NCBI GenBank assembly: GCA_024235995.1
Contig: JACKLI010000001.1
Coordinates: 806,001-870,000 of the forward strand
DNA length: 64,000 bases
Source of the DNA: Burkholderiaceae bacterium
GTDB taxonomy: Bacteria > Pseudomonadota > Gammaproteobacteria > Burkholderiales > Burkholderiaceae_C
Reading direction: 5' to 3'
Shown here: piece after piece, positions 30,193-38,145 of the stretch
Position numbering within the stretch: the first letter of the stretch is position 1
How the letters are laid out: each line of letters opens with the position of its first letter
Notes under the pieces: generated by a model
What the model was told of the DNA's origin: nothing
The model's database searches: none
What the model saw: the letters and a program-made list of their open reading frames with translations, nothing else
Made by a program: the position numbers and the translations under genes

Positions 30193-32226
30193 TCAGCGGC
30201 GCCCCAGCGCGGCGCGCACGGTGGCGGCCACGTTCTCGGGCGTGAAGCCGAAGTGCTCGAACAGCGCCGGCGCCGGCGCCGACTCGCCGAAGCGGTCGAG
30301 CCCCACCACCGCCGCGCAGCCGTACTTCCACCAGCCGTCGGTGGCACCCATCTCCACGGCGATGCGCGGCAGGCCGGCGGGCAGCACGGCCTTCTTGTAC
30401 TTCAGGTCCTGCTGGTCGAAGGCGGTGGTGCTGGGCATGGAGACCACGCGCACCGCGATCTTTTGCGCCGCCAGCAGCGTTTGCGCCTGCAGCGCCAGGT
30501 GCACCTCGCTGCCGGTGGCGATGAGCACGGCCTGCGCTTTTTTCTTCAGGCCCACGTCGCCCGGCTCGCTCAGCACGTAGGCGCCGCGCGAGATGTCGCC
30601 CAGATCGCGCTTGGGCAGATAAGGCAGGTTCTGGCGGCTCAGCAGCAGCGCGGTGGGCTGGTGCCTGTCTTGCAGCGCCACGGCCCAGGCCACCACGGTT
30701 TCGGCGGTGTCGGCCGGGCGCCACACGGCCAGGCCCGGGATCAGGCGCAGGCTGGCGGCGTGCTCGATGCTCTGGTGCGTGGGGCCGTCCTCGCCCAGGC
30801 CGATGCTGTCGTGCGTGAACACGTGCACCACGCGCTGCTTCATCAGCGCCGCCATGCGGATGGCGTTGCGGCTGTAGTCGCTGAAGGTCAGGAAGGTGCC
30901 GCCGTAGGGGATGAAGCCGCCGTGCAGCGCCAGGCCGTTCATGATGGCGGCCATGCCGAACTCGCGCACGCCGTAGTTGATGTGGCGCCCGCCCTGGCCG
31001 GCGTCGTTCCTGACCACCGCGCCCTGCGCGTCGAAGCGCAGGTTCAGCGTGCTGGCGGTGTGCGTCAGGTTGGAGCCCGTCAGGTCGGCGCTGCCGCCCA
31101 GCAGCTCGGGCAGCGCGGCGGTGAAGGCCTCCAGCGCGATCTGGCTGGCCTTGCGGCTGGCCACGGTCTCGGCCTTCTTGTGTGCGTCCACGGCGGCGTC
31201 CACGGCCACCTGGGCAAAGTTCCTGGGCAGCTCGCCCGCCATGCGGCGCGCGAGCTCGGCCGCCAGCGCGGGGTGGGCGGCGGCGTAGTCGGCCAAGGCG
31301 GCGTCCCACGCCTGCTCGGCGGCGTCGCCGGCCAGCCTGGCGTCCCAGTCGGCGTACACGTCGGCCGGGATCTCGAACGGGCCGTATTCCCAGCCCAGCG
31401 CCGTGCGCGTCAGCGCGATCTCGTCGGCCCCCAGCGGTTCGCCGTGCGCCTTGGCCGTGTCCTGGCGGTTGGGGCTGCCCTTGCCGATGTGCGTCTTGCA
31501 GATGATCAGCGTGGGCTGGCCGCTGGCGCGCTTGGCCTGCGCGATGGCGCGGTCCACCGCCGCCACGTCGTGGCCGTCGATCGGGCCGATCACGTTCCAC
31601 TGGTAGGCCTTGAAGCGCCCGGCCACGTCGTCGACGAACCAGGGCTGCACGCGCCCGTCGATGCTGATGCCGTTGTCGTCGTACAGCGCGATCAGCTTGT
31701 CCAGCTTCCAGGCGCCGGCCAGCGCGCAGGCCTCGTGGCTGATGCCCTCCATCAGGCAGCCGTCGCCCAGAAACACGTAGGTGTGGTGGTCCACGATGGC
31801 GTGGCCGGGCTGGTTGAACTCGCTGGCCAGCAGCTTCTCGGCCAGCGCCATACCCACCGCGTTGGCCAGGCCCTGGCCCAGCGGGCCGGTGGTGGTTTCC
31901 ACGCCCGGGGCCACGTCCACCTCGGGGTGGCCGGGGGTCTTGCTGTGCAGCTGGCGGAAGTTCTTCAGCTCCTGCAGCGGCAGCGCGTAGCCCGTCAGGT
32001 GCAGCAGCGCGTACAGCAGCATCGAGCCGTGGCCGTTGGATAGCACGAAGCGGTCGCGGTTGGCCCAGTGCGGGTTGGCCGGGTTGTGGCGCAGGTGGCG
32101 CGCCCACAGCGCCACCGCCATGTCGGCCATGCCCATGGGCGCGCCGGGGTGGCCCGACTTGGCTTGTTGAACGGCGTCCATGGCCAGCGCGCGAATCGCG
32201 TTGGCCATGCGGTTGGGGTTTGCCAT
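30193..32226 (-). CDS. tkt: transketolase
   Basis: 677-aa thiamine-diphosphate enzyme moving two-carbon units between sugar phosphates in the pentose phosphate and Calvin-type pathways. It has the TPP motif GDGCLMEGISHEA, the substrate loop SNGHGSMLLYALLHL, the Pyr-domain segment THDSIGLGEDGPTHQ and the C-terminal GSEVHLALQAQ region. The start ATG at 32226 begins MANPNRMANAIRALAMD, which fits the family; upstream codons are unrelated. Length matches E. coli TktA. Confidence 0.98.
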   Translation of the reverse strand: MANPNRMANAIRALAMDAVQQAKSGHPGAPMGMADMAVALWARHLRHNPANPHWANRDRFVLSNGHGSMLLYALLHLTGYALPLQELKNFRQLHSKTPGHPEVDVAPGVETTTGPLGQGLANAVGMALAEKLLASEFNQPGHAIVDHHTYVFLGDGCLMEGISHEACALAGAWKLDKLIALYDDNGISIDGRVQPWFVDDVAGRFKAYQWNVIGPIDGHDVAAVDRAIAQAKRASGQPTLIICKTHIGKGSPNRQDTAKAHGEPLGADEIALTRTALGWEYGPFEIPADVYADWDARLAGDAAEQAWDAALADYAAAHPALAAELARRMAGELPRNFAQVAVDAAVDAHKKAETVASRKASQIALEAFTAALPELLGGSADLTGSNLTHTASTLNLRFDAQGAVVRNDAGQGGRHINYGVREFGMAAIMNGLALHGGFIPYGGTFLTFSDYSRNAIRMAALMKQRVVHVFTHDSIGLGEDGPTHQSIEHAASLRLIPGLAVWRPADTAETVVAWAVALQDRHQPTALLLSRQNLPYLPKRDLGDISRGAYVLSEPGDVGLKKKAQAVLIATGSEVHLALQAQTLLAAQKIAVRVVSMPSTTAFDQQDLKYKKAVLPAGLPRIAVEMGATDGWWKYGCAAVVGLDRFGESAPAPALFEHFGFTPENVAATVRAALGRR

Positions 32227-32416
32227 GTGGGCGGCTCCAGTGGGCGGGTGCGGCGGGGGTAAACCCCTGATTTTACCGGGCACGAATGGCCCTGCGAGCC
32301 AGCGATTCAAATGGGATTCCAACGGGGGGCGGATCGTCTTTTTGCTGTCGCCTGCGATCACCGCCGGGCCGCGTGTGCCGCTATGCTCGCCCGTTGCACT
32401 GCATCCGGAGCCCCTC

Positions 32417-32863
32417 GTGTCCCTGTCGCATCCCGCCATTCCGCCCGGCTTTCAGGCGCTGCCCGCCGGCGGCGAATTCATCGGCATCAACGGCCCGCTC
32501 TACCTGCTGCACCAGGGCGCCGACGTGCGCCTGGGCCTGCGCGTGGAGCCGCGCCACCTCAACCCCATGGGCGTGCTGCACGGCGGTATGACGGCCAGCT
32601 TCTGCGACATGCTGATCCCGCTGTCGGTGCACCGCAAGAGCCCCGAGCTGGGCCAGCGCTTTCTGCCCACCATCAGCCTGCAGGTCGACTACCTGGCGCC
32701 CGCGCCGCTGGGCTGCTGGCTGGAGGGCACGGCCGAGCTGCTGCGCGCCACGCGCACGCTGGTGTTCGCGCAGGGGCTGGTGACGGCCGACGGCGTGCCC
32801 TGCGCGCGCGCCAGCGGGGTGTTCAAGATCGGGCCGGAGATGCCGGCGGCGCTGCGGGCTTGA
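32417..32863 (+). CDS. PaaI-type hot-dog thioesterase
   Basis: 148-aa hot-dog-fold protein, probably hydrolysing acyl- or aryl-CoA thioesters. The family motif LNPMGVLHGGMTASFCDM is present near residues 52-69, followed by QVDYLAPAPLGCWLEGTAEL. The GTG at 32417 is preceded by CCGGAG at 6 bases. The gene is divergent from transketolase with 190 bases between them, and a TATGCT -10-like element lies near 32381. The substrate is unknown; with aromatic-CoA genes elsewhere in the window, a housekeeping role in recycling CoA is reasonable. Confidence 0.85.
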   Translation: MSLSHPAIPPGFQALPAGGEFIGINGPLYLLHQGADVRLGLRVEPRHLNPMGVLHGGMTASFCDMLIPLSVHRKSPELGQRFLPTISLQVDYLAPAPLGCWLEGTAELLRATRTLVFAQGLVTADGVPCARASGVFKIGPEMPAALRA

Positions 32864-32881
32864 GGTCCTGGCGCACGGCGG

Positions 32882-33021
32882 TCAGGCAACGATTTCCTGC
32901 CGCGTCCTGAACGTCGTCGCCAGCGCGCTCAGCCTTTTGACCAGGCGCGCCTTGTCCATCGTGCGCAGCTGCTCAGTCAGCTCGGGTGGCGAAAAGGTGC
33001 GGCATGCCCACCGCCGGCCGT
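32882..33021 (-). pseudogene. possible remnant of a PemK/MazF-like toxin C-terminus
   Basis: On the minus strand, an open stretch without a start codon ends ELTEQLRTMDKARLVKRL followed by about 14 residues and TGA at 32882. The pattern EQLRTxDKxRLxxRL resembles the C-terminal helix of PemK/MazF-type toxins. It lies directly downstream of the doc stop. The N-terminal part is absent. The call rests on a short pattern only. Confidence 0.3.
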
Positions 33022-33408
33022 TCAGGAGCGCGGCGCGGCGTGCTGGCGCAGCCAGTCGGCCAGGGCGTCTTCGGGGAGTTCTCCGGCGGCGAGGGCGAGC
33101 ATGGTGCGGGTGGTGTCGGCCTGGCTGGCGGTCAGGCGCCAGCCGTTCAGGTGCAGAAACAGGCCGATGCCGAGCAGCGCGGCGCGCTTGTTGCCGTCGA
33201 TGAAGGGGTGGTTGCGCGCCACGCCCATGCCGTAGCTGGCGGCCAGCGCGGCCACATCCGGCTCGCCGTAGGCCAGCAGGTTTTGCGGGCGCGCCAGGGC
33301 CGAGTCGAGCAACCCCTCGTCGCGGATGCCGGGGCTGCCGCCGTGCTCGGCCAGGCTTTCGGCATGCAGCAGCAGCAGCGCTTGCTTGCTGGTCCAGCGC
33401 CAGCTCAT
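33022..33408 (-). CDS. doc: Doc-type Fic-family toxin
   Basis: 128-aa Fic-domain protein of the Doc branch, which phosphorylates and inactivates elongation factor Tu in the characterised case. The Fic motif is HPFIDGNKRAALLG (about residues 66-79), preceded by AASYGMGVARN. The short GGSPGIRDEGLLDSALARPQ N-terminal region is typical of Doc. It overlaps the AbrB-type antitoxin stop by four bases (ATGA at 33405-33408), so the two form a toxin-antitoxin operon. All catalytic positions visible in the motif are intact. Confidence 0.92.
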   Translation of the reverse strand: MSWRWTSKQALLLLHAESLAEHGGSPGIRDEGLLDSALARPQNLLAYGEPDVAALAASYGMGVARNHPFIDGNKRAALLGIGLFLHLNGWRLTASQADTTRTMLALAAGELPEDALADWLRQHAAPRS

Positions 33409-33629
33409 TTGGCCAGCTGGTGGAAGGTATCGCGGTATTCGCGCATGAATTCGCGCCCGGCGGTCAGCTCCTCGTCCAGCGCCGGGTCGTAGGGCGTGAG
33501 GATGAAGCCGTCGGCGCACTCGGTGAGAAACACCGATTCGCCCTTTTGCAGCTTGAGCTTGGCCAGCGCATCCTTGGGCAGGATCACGCCCACCGAGTTG
33601 CCGATCTGCGTGAGCTTGAGGGTGTGCAT
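33405..33629 (-). CDS. AbrB/MazE-type antitoxin
   Basis: 74-aa swapped-hairpin DNA-binding protein. The N-terminal half shows the AbrB pattern LTQIGNSVGVILPKDALAKLKL and EGESVFLTE-like sequence. The C-terminal tail (LDEELTAGREFMREYRDTFHQ) should bind and neutralise Doc. It is the first gene of the pair, and a near-perfect palindrome lies 16 bases upstream of its start, consistent with autorepression. In E. coli P1 the partner of Doc is Phd, so an AbrB partner is a variant pairing that is nevertheless common in genomes. Confidence 0.9.
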   Translation of the reverse strand: MHTLKLTQIGNSVGVILPKDALAKLKLQKGESVFLTECADGFILTPYDPALDEELTAGREFMREYRDTFHQLAK

Positions 33630-33644
33630 GGCAGGCTCCAGACG

Positions 33645-33662
33645 TTATTACGGACGTAATAA
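33645..33662. promoter_or_regulatory. palindromic operator of the abrB-doc operon
   Basis: TTATTACG (33645-33652) and CGTAATAA (33655-33662) form a perfect inverted repeat with a 2-base centre, in an AT-rich patch just upstream of the antitoxin start. Position and symmetry suit autoregulation by the antitoxin or toxin-antitoxin complex. Confidence 0.65.
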
Positions 33663-33718
33663 TAAACCGGTGTGGCACGGGCGTCCAGCGCGCGCCGCCG
33701 ATCTTCTACAGTCACGTC

Positions 33719-34492
33719 ATGACCCTGGACGCATGCCCCGCGCCGCGCGCGCTGATTTTGGCGGCCGGTCGCGGCGAGCGCATGCGCCCGCTGACCGACC
33801 ACACGCCCAAGCCGCTGCTGCGCGTGCGCGGCCAGCCGCTGCTGCAGTGGTGGGTGGATGCGCTGGCGCGCGGCGGCGTGCGCGAGGTGCTCGTCAACAC
33901 GGCCTGGCTGGGCGAGCAGATCGAGGATTATTTTGGCTTGCAGCCCGGACCAGGTGGGTGCGAGCAGCTATCAATAAATGATCGTCCCACCATCCGCTTC
34001 TCGTCCGAGGGCCGCGACTTCGGCCACGCCCTGGAGACGGCCGGCGGCATCGCCCGTGTGCTGCCATGGCTGGCACCTGCGGCAGGCGACGTGTTCTGGG
34101 TGCTGGCGGGCGACATCTTTGCACCCGGCTTCGTGTTCGACCCCGAGGTCGCCGCGCGCTTTGCCGCCAGCGGCCGCCTGGCGCAGCTGTGGCTGGTGCC
34201 CAACCCGCCGCACCACCCGGCGGGCGACTTCGGCATCGGCGCGGACGGGCTGGCGCTGAATGAGGCGCCAGCAGACGGCCCGCGCTGGACGTTCAGCACC
34301 GTGGGGCTGTACCGGCGCGCGCTGTTCGAGCCGCCCTGGTGCGACATTGCGCCCGGCAACCCGCAGGGTACGGCCGCCCCGCTGGCGCCGCTGCTGCGCC
34401 GCGCCATCGCCGCCGGGCAGGTCGGCGCCCGGCTCTACACCGGCGCCTGGACCGACGTGGGCACGCCGGAGCGCCTGGCGGCGCTGCAATAG
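33719..34492 (+). CDS. murU: nucleotidyltransferase, MurU-like
   Basis: 257-aa sugar-1-phosphate nucleotidyltransferase. The signature ALILAAGRGERMRPLTDHTPKPLL (split as LILAAGRGERMRPLT then PKPLL) and the metal-binding Asp in VLAGDIFAP are present. It most resembles MurU, which makes UDP-MurNAc in the peptidoglycan-recycling route of Pseudomonas-like bacteria. After WLGEQIEDYFG the usual short loop is replaced by about 17 residues (LQPGPGGCEQLSINDRP) coded by a copy of the short Comamonadaceae repeat inserted in frame. The product should still fold because this is a surface loop. Exact sugar specificity is inferred. Confidence 0.82.
   Translation: MTLDACPAPRALILAAGRGERMRPLTDHTPKPLLRVRGQPLLQWWVDALARGGVREVLVNTAWLGEQIEDYFGLQPGPGGCEQLSINDRPTIRFSSEGRDFGHALETAGGIARVLPWLAPAAGDVFWVLAGDIFAPGFVFDPEVAARFAASGRLAQLWLVPNPPHHPAGDFGIGADGLALNEAPADGPRWTFSTVGLYRRALFEPPWCDIAPGNPQGTAAPLAPLLRRAIAAGQVGARLYTGAWTDVGTPERLAALQ
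33931..33980 (+). repeat. Comamonadaceae-type short repeat inside a coding sequence, copy 4
   Basis: TTTTGGCTTGCAGCCCGG, then GGGTGCGAGCAGCTATCAAT, matches the intergenic copies at 5.8, 27.9 and 30.1 kb. Here it lies inside the MurU-like gene and keeps the frame. Confidence 0.65.
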
Positions 34493-34502
34493 CGGATCGC
34501 AT

Positions 34503-34521
34503 TGTTTCCGGATAGGAAACA
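34503..34521. terminator. small perfect hairpin downstream of the nucleotidyltransferase
   Basis: TGTTTCC and GGAAACA pair perfectly around the loop GGATA, 11 bases after the stop. There is no T-run directly behind it, although TTTTTTA occurs at about 34542. It could be a weak terminator or a protein-binding site. Confidence 0.35.
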
Positions 34522-34646
34522 GTCAAATCACTTCAAATGGCTTTTTTAAACCAGTCGGTTGACGGAAACTACGTTCCATCGAAGGCAAGCAACGCAAACC
34601 TTCGACACCTCAACCGAGTGATTCAGATCCAGAAAGGAAAGCCATC

Positions 34647-34943
34647 ATGACCAAGATCCATGCCTCCATCGCCGCCGTTTCCGCCGCCCTGCTGCTGTCG
34701 GGCAACGCCTTTGCCGCGCCCGCCGCCGGCGAAGCGCCTTTTGCCGATGCGCCGGTGCTGGCCAGCAGCGTGCAGCGCCAGGACGTGCGCGCCGATGCGG
34801 CCCGCAACATGCCGGCCGCCGGTGAGCAGAGCGGTGTGGCCGTGCAGGCCGCGTCCAGCGACGTGACCCGCGCCGAGGTGCGTGCCGCCACGCGTGATGC
34901 CATCGCCCACGGCCACCGCGTGGCCAGCGGCGAAGGCGCCTGA
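34647..34943 (+). CDS. small exported protein (DUF4148-like)
   Basis: 98-aa protein with a clear signal peptide (SIAAVSAALLLSGNAFAAP, cleavage near residue 24). The mature part is Ala-rich and helical, with the repeated pattern TRAEVRAATRDAIAHGHRV near the end, which is reminiscent of DUF4148 proteins of Burkholderiales. AAAGGAAAG precedes the ATG. It stands alone between two hairpins. Periplasmic location is likely; function is unknown. Confidence 0.75.
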   Translation: MTKIHASIAAVSAALLLSGNAFAAPAAGEAPFADAPVLASSVQRQDVRADAARNMPAAGEQSGVAVQAASSDVTRAEVRAATRDAIAHGHRVASGEGA

Positions 34944-34981
34944 GCGCGCCGGGCAGGCCGACAGGCCTGACCTAGGCCCAT

Positions 34982-35027
34982 GACGAATCGCCCCGGTCGA
35001 GCGTTGGCTCGGCCGGGGCGATTCGTC
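34982..35027. terminator. long GC-rich hairpin between convergent genes
   Basis: GACGAATCGCCCCGG (34982-34996) pairs perfectly with CCGGGGCGATTCGTC (35013-35027); inside, CGAGC pairs with GCTCG. The stem is about 15 + 5 base pairs. No T-run follows on either strand. It lies between the convergent DUF4148-like and PhnD-like genes and probably ends both transcripts. Confidence 0.6.
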
Positions 35028-35046
35028 GTGGAGGGTCAAACCGTTT

Positions 35047-35943
35047 TCATTGCGCCGCCGGCTCCTTGGCCTCCAGCCATTGCAGCAGGGCCAGCAGGCG
35101 CGCCTGGGGGTCGGTGTCGAAGCCTTTCAGGTCGATGGCGGCCAGTTCCCTGGCGCCCTGCGGGGTCGCGGCCAGCGCCACCATGCCGGCGCGCAGGGCG
35201 CTGACCTGCTCGGGCGTGATGCGCGCCGCCGCGATCAGCGGCAAAAAGGGCTGGGGGCGGCTGGTGTGCAGCACGCGCAGGCCGTCCCGCTCGAGCCGCT
35301 TGGCCGCGCCGGAATACGAGGCGATGCCGCCGATCTGCGCCAGCTTGTTCTGCAGCGCGAACGGGATGGCCGCCTGCTCGCGCACGTAATAGGTCTGCTC
35401 GGGCCGCACGCGCAGGCCGCGGTCGCGCAGCTCGGCGGTGCAGAACGTCGTCATGTAGGCAATGGCCTCGGGCAGGATCAGGCGCTTGTGGCCGAGGTCC
35501 TTGACGTCGGCGATGCTCTGGTAGGGCGAGTCCTTGGGCACCACCAGCAGGCAGTGGCCGTCGGGGCGCGTGGTGGTGACGGCGCGATAGCCGTGGTCGC
35601 GCACGCCGCGCGCCGGGTAGTCGCTGGGGCGGGCCAGCACCAGGTCGAAGGCGCCGCTTTTCATGCCCTCCTCCAGCGCGCGGAAGTCGCGCACGTATTT
35701 GACGCGCACCGGCTGGCCCAGGGCCTGCTGCATCACCTCGGTCAACGGGCGGTACTTGGCCGCCATCTGCTCGTCGGTGACGGCGCTGCCGCCGCCCGAG
35801 GTGCCTTCGCTCACGGCAAACAGCAGGCCCGCAGGCACAGCGGCGGCGGCGGCGGCGGGGCCGGCCTGGGCGGCGGCCGGACCCAGGCCCAGGGTGGCAA
35901 GCGCCAGCACGGCGCCGGCCAGGAGAAAGCGAGAGGGTGTCAT
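35047..35943 (-). CDS. PhnD/SsuA-type periplasmic substrate-binding protein
   Basis: 298-aa exported protein (signal LLAGAVLALATLGLGPAAAQ). The body matches the phosphonate-binding PhnD-like family (PF12974 style): VSEGTSGGGSAVTDEQM, AAKYRPLTEVMQQALGQPV, FDLVLARPSDYPARGV and IADVKDLGHKRLILPE. There are no ABC permease or ATPase genes next to it, so it may be an orphan receptor or sensor subunit. It is the last leftward gene before the hairpin at 35.0 kb and follows an intrinsic terminator, so it is transcribed separately from operon A. The ligand is unknown. Confidence 0.82.
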   Translation of the reverse strand: MTPSRFLLAGAVLALATLGLGPAAAQAGPAAAAAAVPAGLLFAVSEGTSGGGSAVTDEQMAAKYRPLTEVMQQALGQPVRVKYVRDFRALEEGMKSGAFDLVLARPSDYPARGVRDHGYRAVTTTRPDGHCLLVVPKDSPYQSIADVKDLGHKRLILPEAIAYMTTFCTAELRDRGLRVRPEQTYYVREQAAIPFALQNKLAQIGGIASYSGAAKRLERDGLRVLHTSRPQPFLPLIAAARITPEQVSALRAGMVALAATPQGARELAAIDLKGFDTDPQARLLALLQWLEAKEPAAQ

Positions 35944-35951
35944 GTAATAAA

Positions 35952-35993
35952 AATTTCGTGCAGGTGTCAAATTATGACTTTTTGCACGAAATT
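35952..35993 (-). terminator. intrinsic terminator of operon A
   Basis: AATTTCGTGCA (35952-35962) and TGCACGAAATT (35983-35993) are perfect 11-base complements with a 20-base loop. On the minus strand the stem is followed by a T-rich stretch (TTTTTATT). It lies 33 bases past the PYROXD2-like gene and just upstream of the PhnD-like gene start. Confidence 0.7.
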
Positions 35994-36026
35994 GGGGCCG
36001 AGTGTCTCTTTGGCCCCTGCTGGCCC

Positions 36027-37607
36027 CTACTTTCTGGCCAGCGCGTTGGCCACGTGAAAGCCCGATGCGCCGCTGAGGCCCGGTCCCGGGTGGGTGGACG
36101 CGCCGATGTGCCACAGCTGCTTGATGGGCGTGGCGTGGTCCTTGGTGCCGCGCAGCGGGCGCCAGAACATGTACTGGTCCACGCTGCATTCGCCCGCATA
36201 CGGATCGCCCCCCACCAGGTTCATGTTCAGGCGCTCCAGGTCGGCCGGCGAGATCACCGCGCGGCCCACGATGCTGCCCTTGAGGTTGGGGATGAAGCGC
36301 GCCAGCCGCTCCACGATGCGGTCGGCGTAGCGCTCGCGCAGCTCGTCCGTCCAGCGGCCGTCGGCGGGCGTGGCGATCTGGCCCAGCGCGTCGCCGCGCA
36401 CCACGCGCGGGCATTCAGGCAGCTGAATCCACAGCACCGCCTGGCCGGCGGGCGCGCGGGACGGGTCGAGCGCGGTAGGGTGGCACACGCAGATGGTGCC
36501 CTCGGCGGGCAGCAGGCCGCGCTCGGCCTCGTTGACGGCGCGCGAGACGCCGTCCAGCCCGCTGGTCAGGTGCAGATAGGTCACCTGGGCCAGCGCCGGA
36601 TCGGCCCATTGCGGCGGGGCCGACAGGGCCAGGTGGATCTGCATATTGCCCTTGCCGTAGCGGTATTCGGCCGCCTGCTGACGAATGGGCGCGGGCGTGG
36701 CATCGGGCGGAATCAGCCGGCCATACAGCTGGGTGGGCGTGACGTTGCACACCACGTTCTTGCCCAGCCACTGGCGCCCGTCGCTGGCGCGCACGCCCTG
36801 GGCCTTGCCGCCCTGGATCAGGATTTCGGCCACGTCCACGCCGGTGTGCAGCTCGCCGCCGGCCTGCTCGATGATGGCCTTGAAGGCATCGACCGTGCGC
36901 GCATTGCCGCCCTGCACCAGGGGCAGGCCCACGGCCTCCAGCGTGAAGGCGATGACTTGCGCCATCAGCGCCGACATGGGCGATTCGGGCCCCAGGCCGG
37001 TGTGCAGCACCCAGGGCGCCAGCACCGCGCGCACCAGGTCGGACTGAAAACGCGTGCTCAGCCAGGCGCGCGCGCTTTGCATGGCGGGGCCGAAAAAGCC
37101 CACCGTCTCGTGGGCGCCCTGCTTCCACACGCGGCCCAGCATCATCTTGCCGATCTGCGAGCTCCACAGCTCGTTGCCCAGCAGCGCAAAGATCAGCTCG
37201 GCGTTCTGCTCGACAAAGCCCACGCCGGCGCGGTAGGCGTCGCCGTCGCCGGCCGCAAGCTGGTTCATGGCGCGCACGTTCTCGTCGCGCGAGGTGCGCA
37301 GGATGAACGAGCGTCCGTCGGGCAGCAGCACGCCGGTGGGCGTGGCGTTGTTGACGTAGGCCAGGCCGGCGCCGTGCAGTGCATCCTTCAGCTCGGCGTA
37401 GCCGGGCGAGGTGACGAACAGCGGGTGCGCGGTAGACATCGTGTCGTGCAGAAAGCCGGGCGCCGTCAGCGCATCGGTGCGGATGCAGCCGCCCAGCACC
37501 GCCTCGCGCTCGAGCACGCAAACCTTCTTGCCGCGCCGCGCCATGACGGCGGCGCACACCAGCGAGTTGATGCCGCTGCCCACGATGATGGCGTCGAATT
37601 TGCTCAT
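36027..37607 (-). CDS. phytoene-desaturase/PYROXD2-like FAD oxidoreductase
   Basis: 526-aa flavoprotein. The N-terminal dinucleotide-binding fold is DAIIVGSGINSLVCAAVMAR followed by an acidic end of strand 2 (VCVLERE). The C-terminal FAD motif LWHIGASTHPGPGLSGASGF closes the fold. The overall pattern is that of the CrtI/PYROXD2 group (amine-oxidase-like), which oxidises diverse substrates. It is the last gene of operon A, 19 bases after the StyB-like reductase, and no carotenoid genes are near. I infer it oxidises a product of the StyA-type monooxygenase, for example an indoline-like intermediate. The substrate is not shown by the sequence. Confidence 0.85.
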   Translation of the reverse strand: MSKFDAIIVGSGINSLVCAAVMARRGKKVCVLEREAVLGGCIRTDALTAPGFLHDTMSTAHPLFVTSPGYAELKDALHGAGLAYVNNATPTGVLLPDGRSFILRTSRDENVRAMNQLAAGDGDAYRAGVGFVEQNAELIFALLGNELWSSQIGKMMLGRVWKQGAHETVGFFGPAMQSARAWLSTRFQSDLVRAVLAPWVLHTGLGPESPMSALMAQVIAFTLEAVGLPLVQGGNARTVDAFKAIIEQAGGELHTGVDVAEILIQGGKAQGVRASDGRQWLGKNVVCNVTPTQLYGRLIPPDATPAPIRQQAAEYRYGKGNMQIHLALSAPPQWADPALAQVTYLHLTSGLDGVSRAVNEAERGLLPAEGTICVCHPTALDPSRAPAGQAVLWIQLPECPRVVRGDALGQIATPADGRWTDELRERYADRIVERLARFIPNLKGSIVGRAVISPADLERLNMNLVGGDPYAGECSVDQYMFWRPLRGTKDHATPIKQLWHIGASTHPGPGLSGASGFHVANALARK

Positions 37608-37626
37608 GGTGTCGTCAGGTATGTTG

Positions 37627-38145
37627 TCAGGTATCCAGGGTGAGTTTCACGCGTTTTTGATCCGCGGCATGCTCGTATTCTGGAACGGCATAGCGTCCCC
37701 GATAGAAAAGCAGCGGGGCGGTGCTGCGCGTCGTCAGGTGCTCGACCCGGCCGATCAGGATGATGTGGTCCCCGCCCTCGTAGCGATACTCCACGGCGCA
37801 CTGGAAGACCGCCATGCAGCCGGGCAGCAGGGGCACGCCGCCCAGGCCTTGACCGATGTCGAGGCCCGCGAACTTGTCCTCGCCCGCCTTGGCAAAGCGG
37901 TCGGACACCGCCTGCTGGTCGTGCGCCAGCACGTGGATGCAGAAATGGCGGGTGCTCTGGAACGCAGGCAAGCTCCAGGATTTCTTGGCCAGGCTCCAGA
38001 GCACGAGGGGCGGATCGAGGGAGAGTGCCGCAAAGCTGTTGACCGTGACACCAATGGGCTCGCTCCCGGGGCCCACCGTGGTGACCACGGTGACCCCGGT
38101 GGCGAAATGCCCGAGTGCGTTGCGCAGCTCGCGCGCGTCGATCAC
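37627..38145 (-). CDS. StyB/HpaC-type flavin reductase
   Basis: 172-aa NAD(P)H:flavin reductase that should supply reduced FAD to the monooxygenase encoded just upstream. It shows the family pattern ELRNALGHFATGVTVVTT, GVTVNSFAALSLDPPLVLWS and the C-terminal YRGRYAVPE-like segment. The GTG start at 38145 overlaps the monooxygenase stop (GTGA), so the subunits are made together. The pairing with a StyA-type protein is as in styrene and indole monooxygenases. Confidence 0.9.
   Translation of the reverse strand: MIDARELRNALGHFATGVTVVTTVGPGSEPIGVTVNSFAALSLDPPLVLWSLAKKSWSLPAFQSTRHFCIHVLAHDQQAVSDRFAKAGEDKFAGLDIGQGLGGVPLLPGCMAVFQCAVEYRYEGGDHIILIGRVEHLTTRSTAPLLFYRGRYAVPEYEHAADQKRVKLTLDT

Noticed and set aside
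35952..35993. 11-base inverted repeat as an operator for the PhnD-like gene.
   Set aside because: On the minus strand the stem is followed by a T-run right after the preceding gene, so a terminator explains it better.
36027..37607. Carotenoid biosynthesis by the phytoene-desaturase-like gene.
   Set aside because: No crtB, crtE or other carotenoid genes are in the window, and the gene belongs to the StyAB operon.
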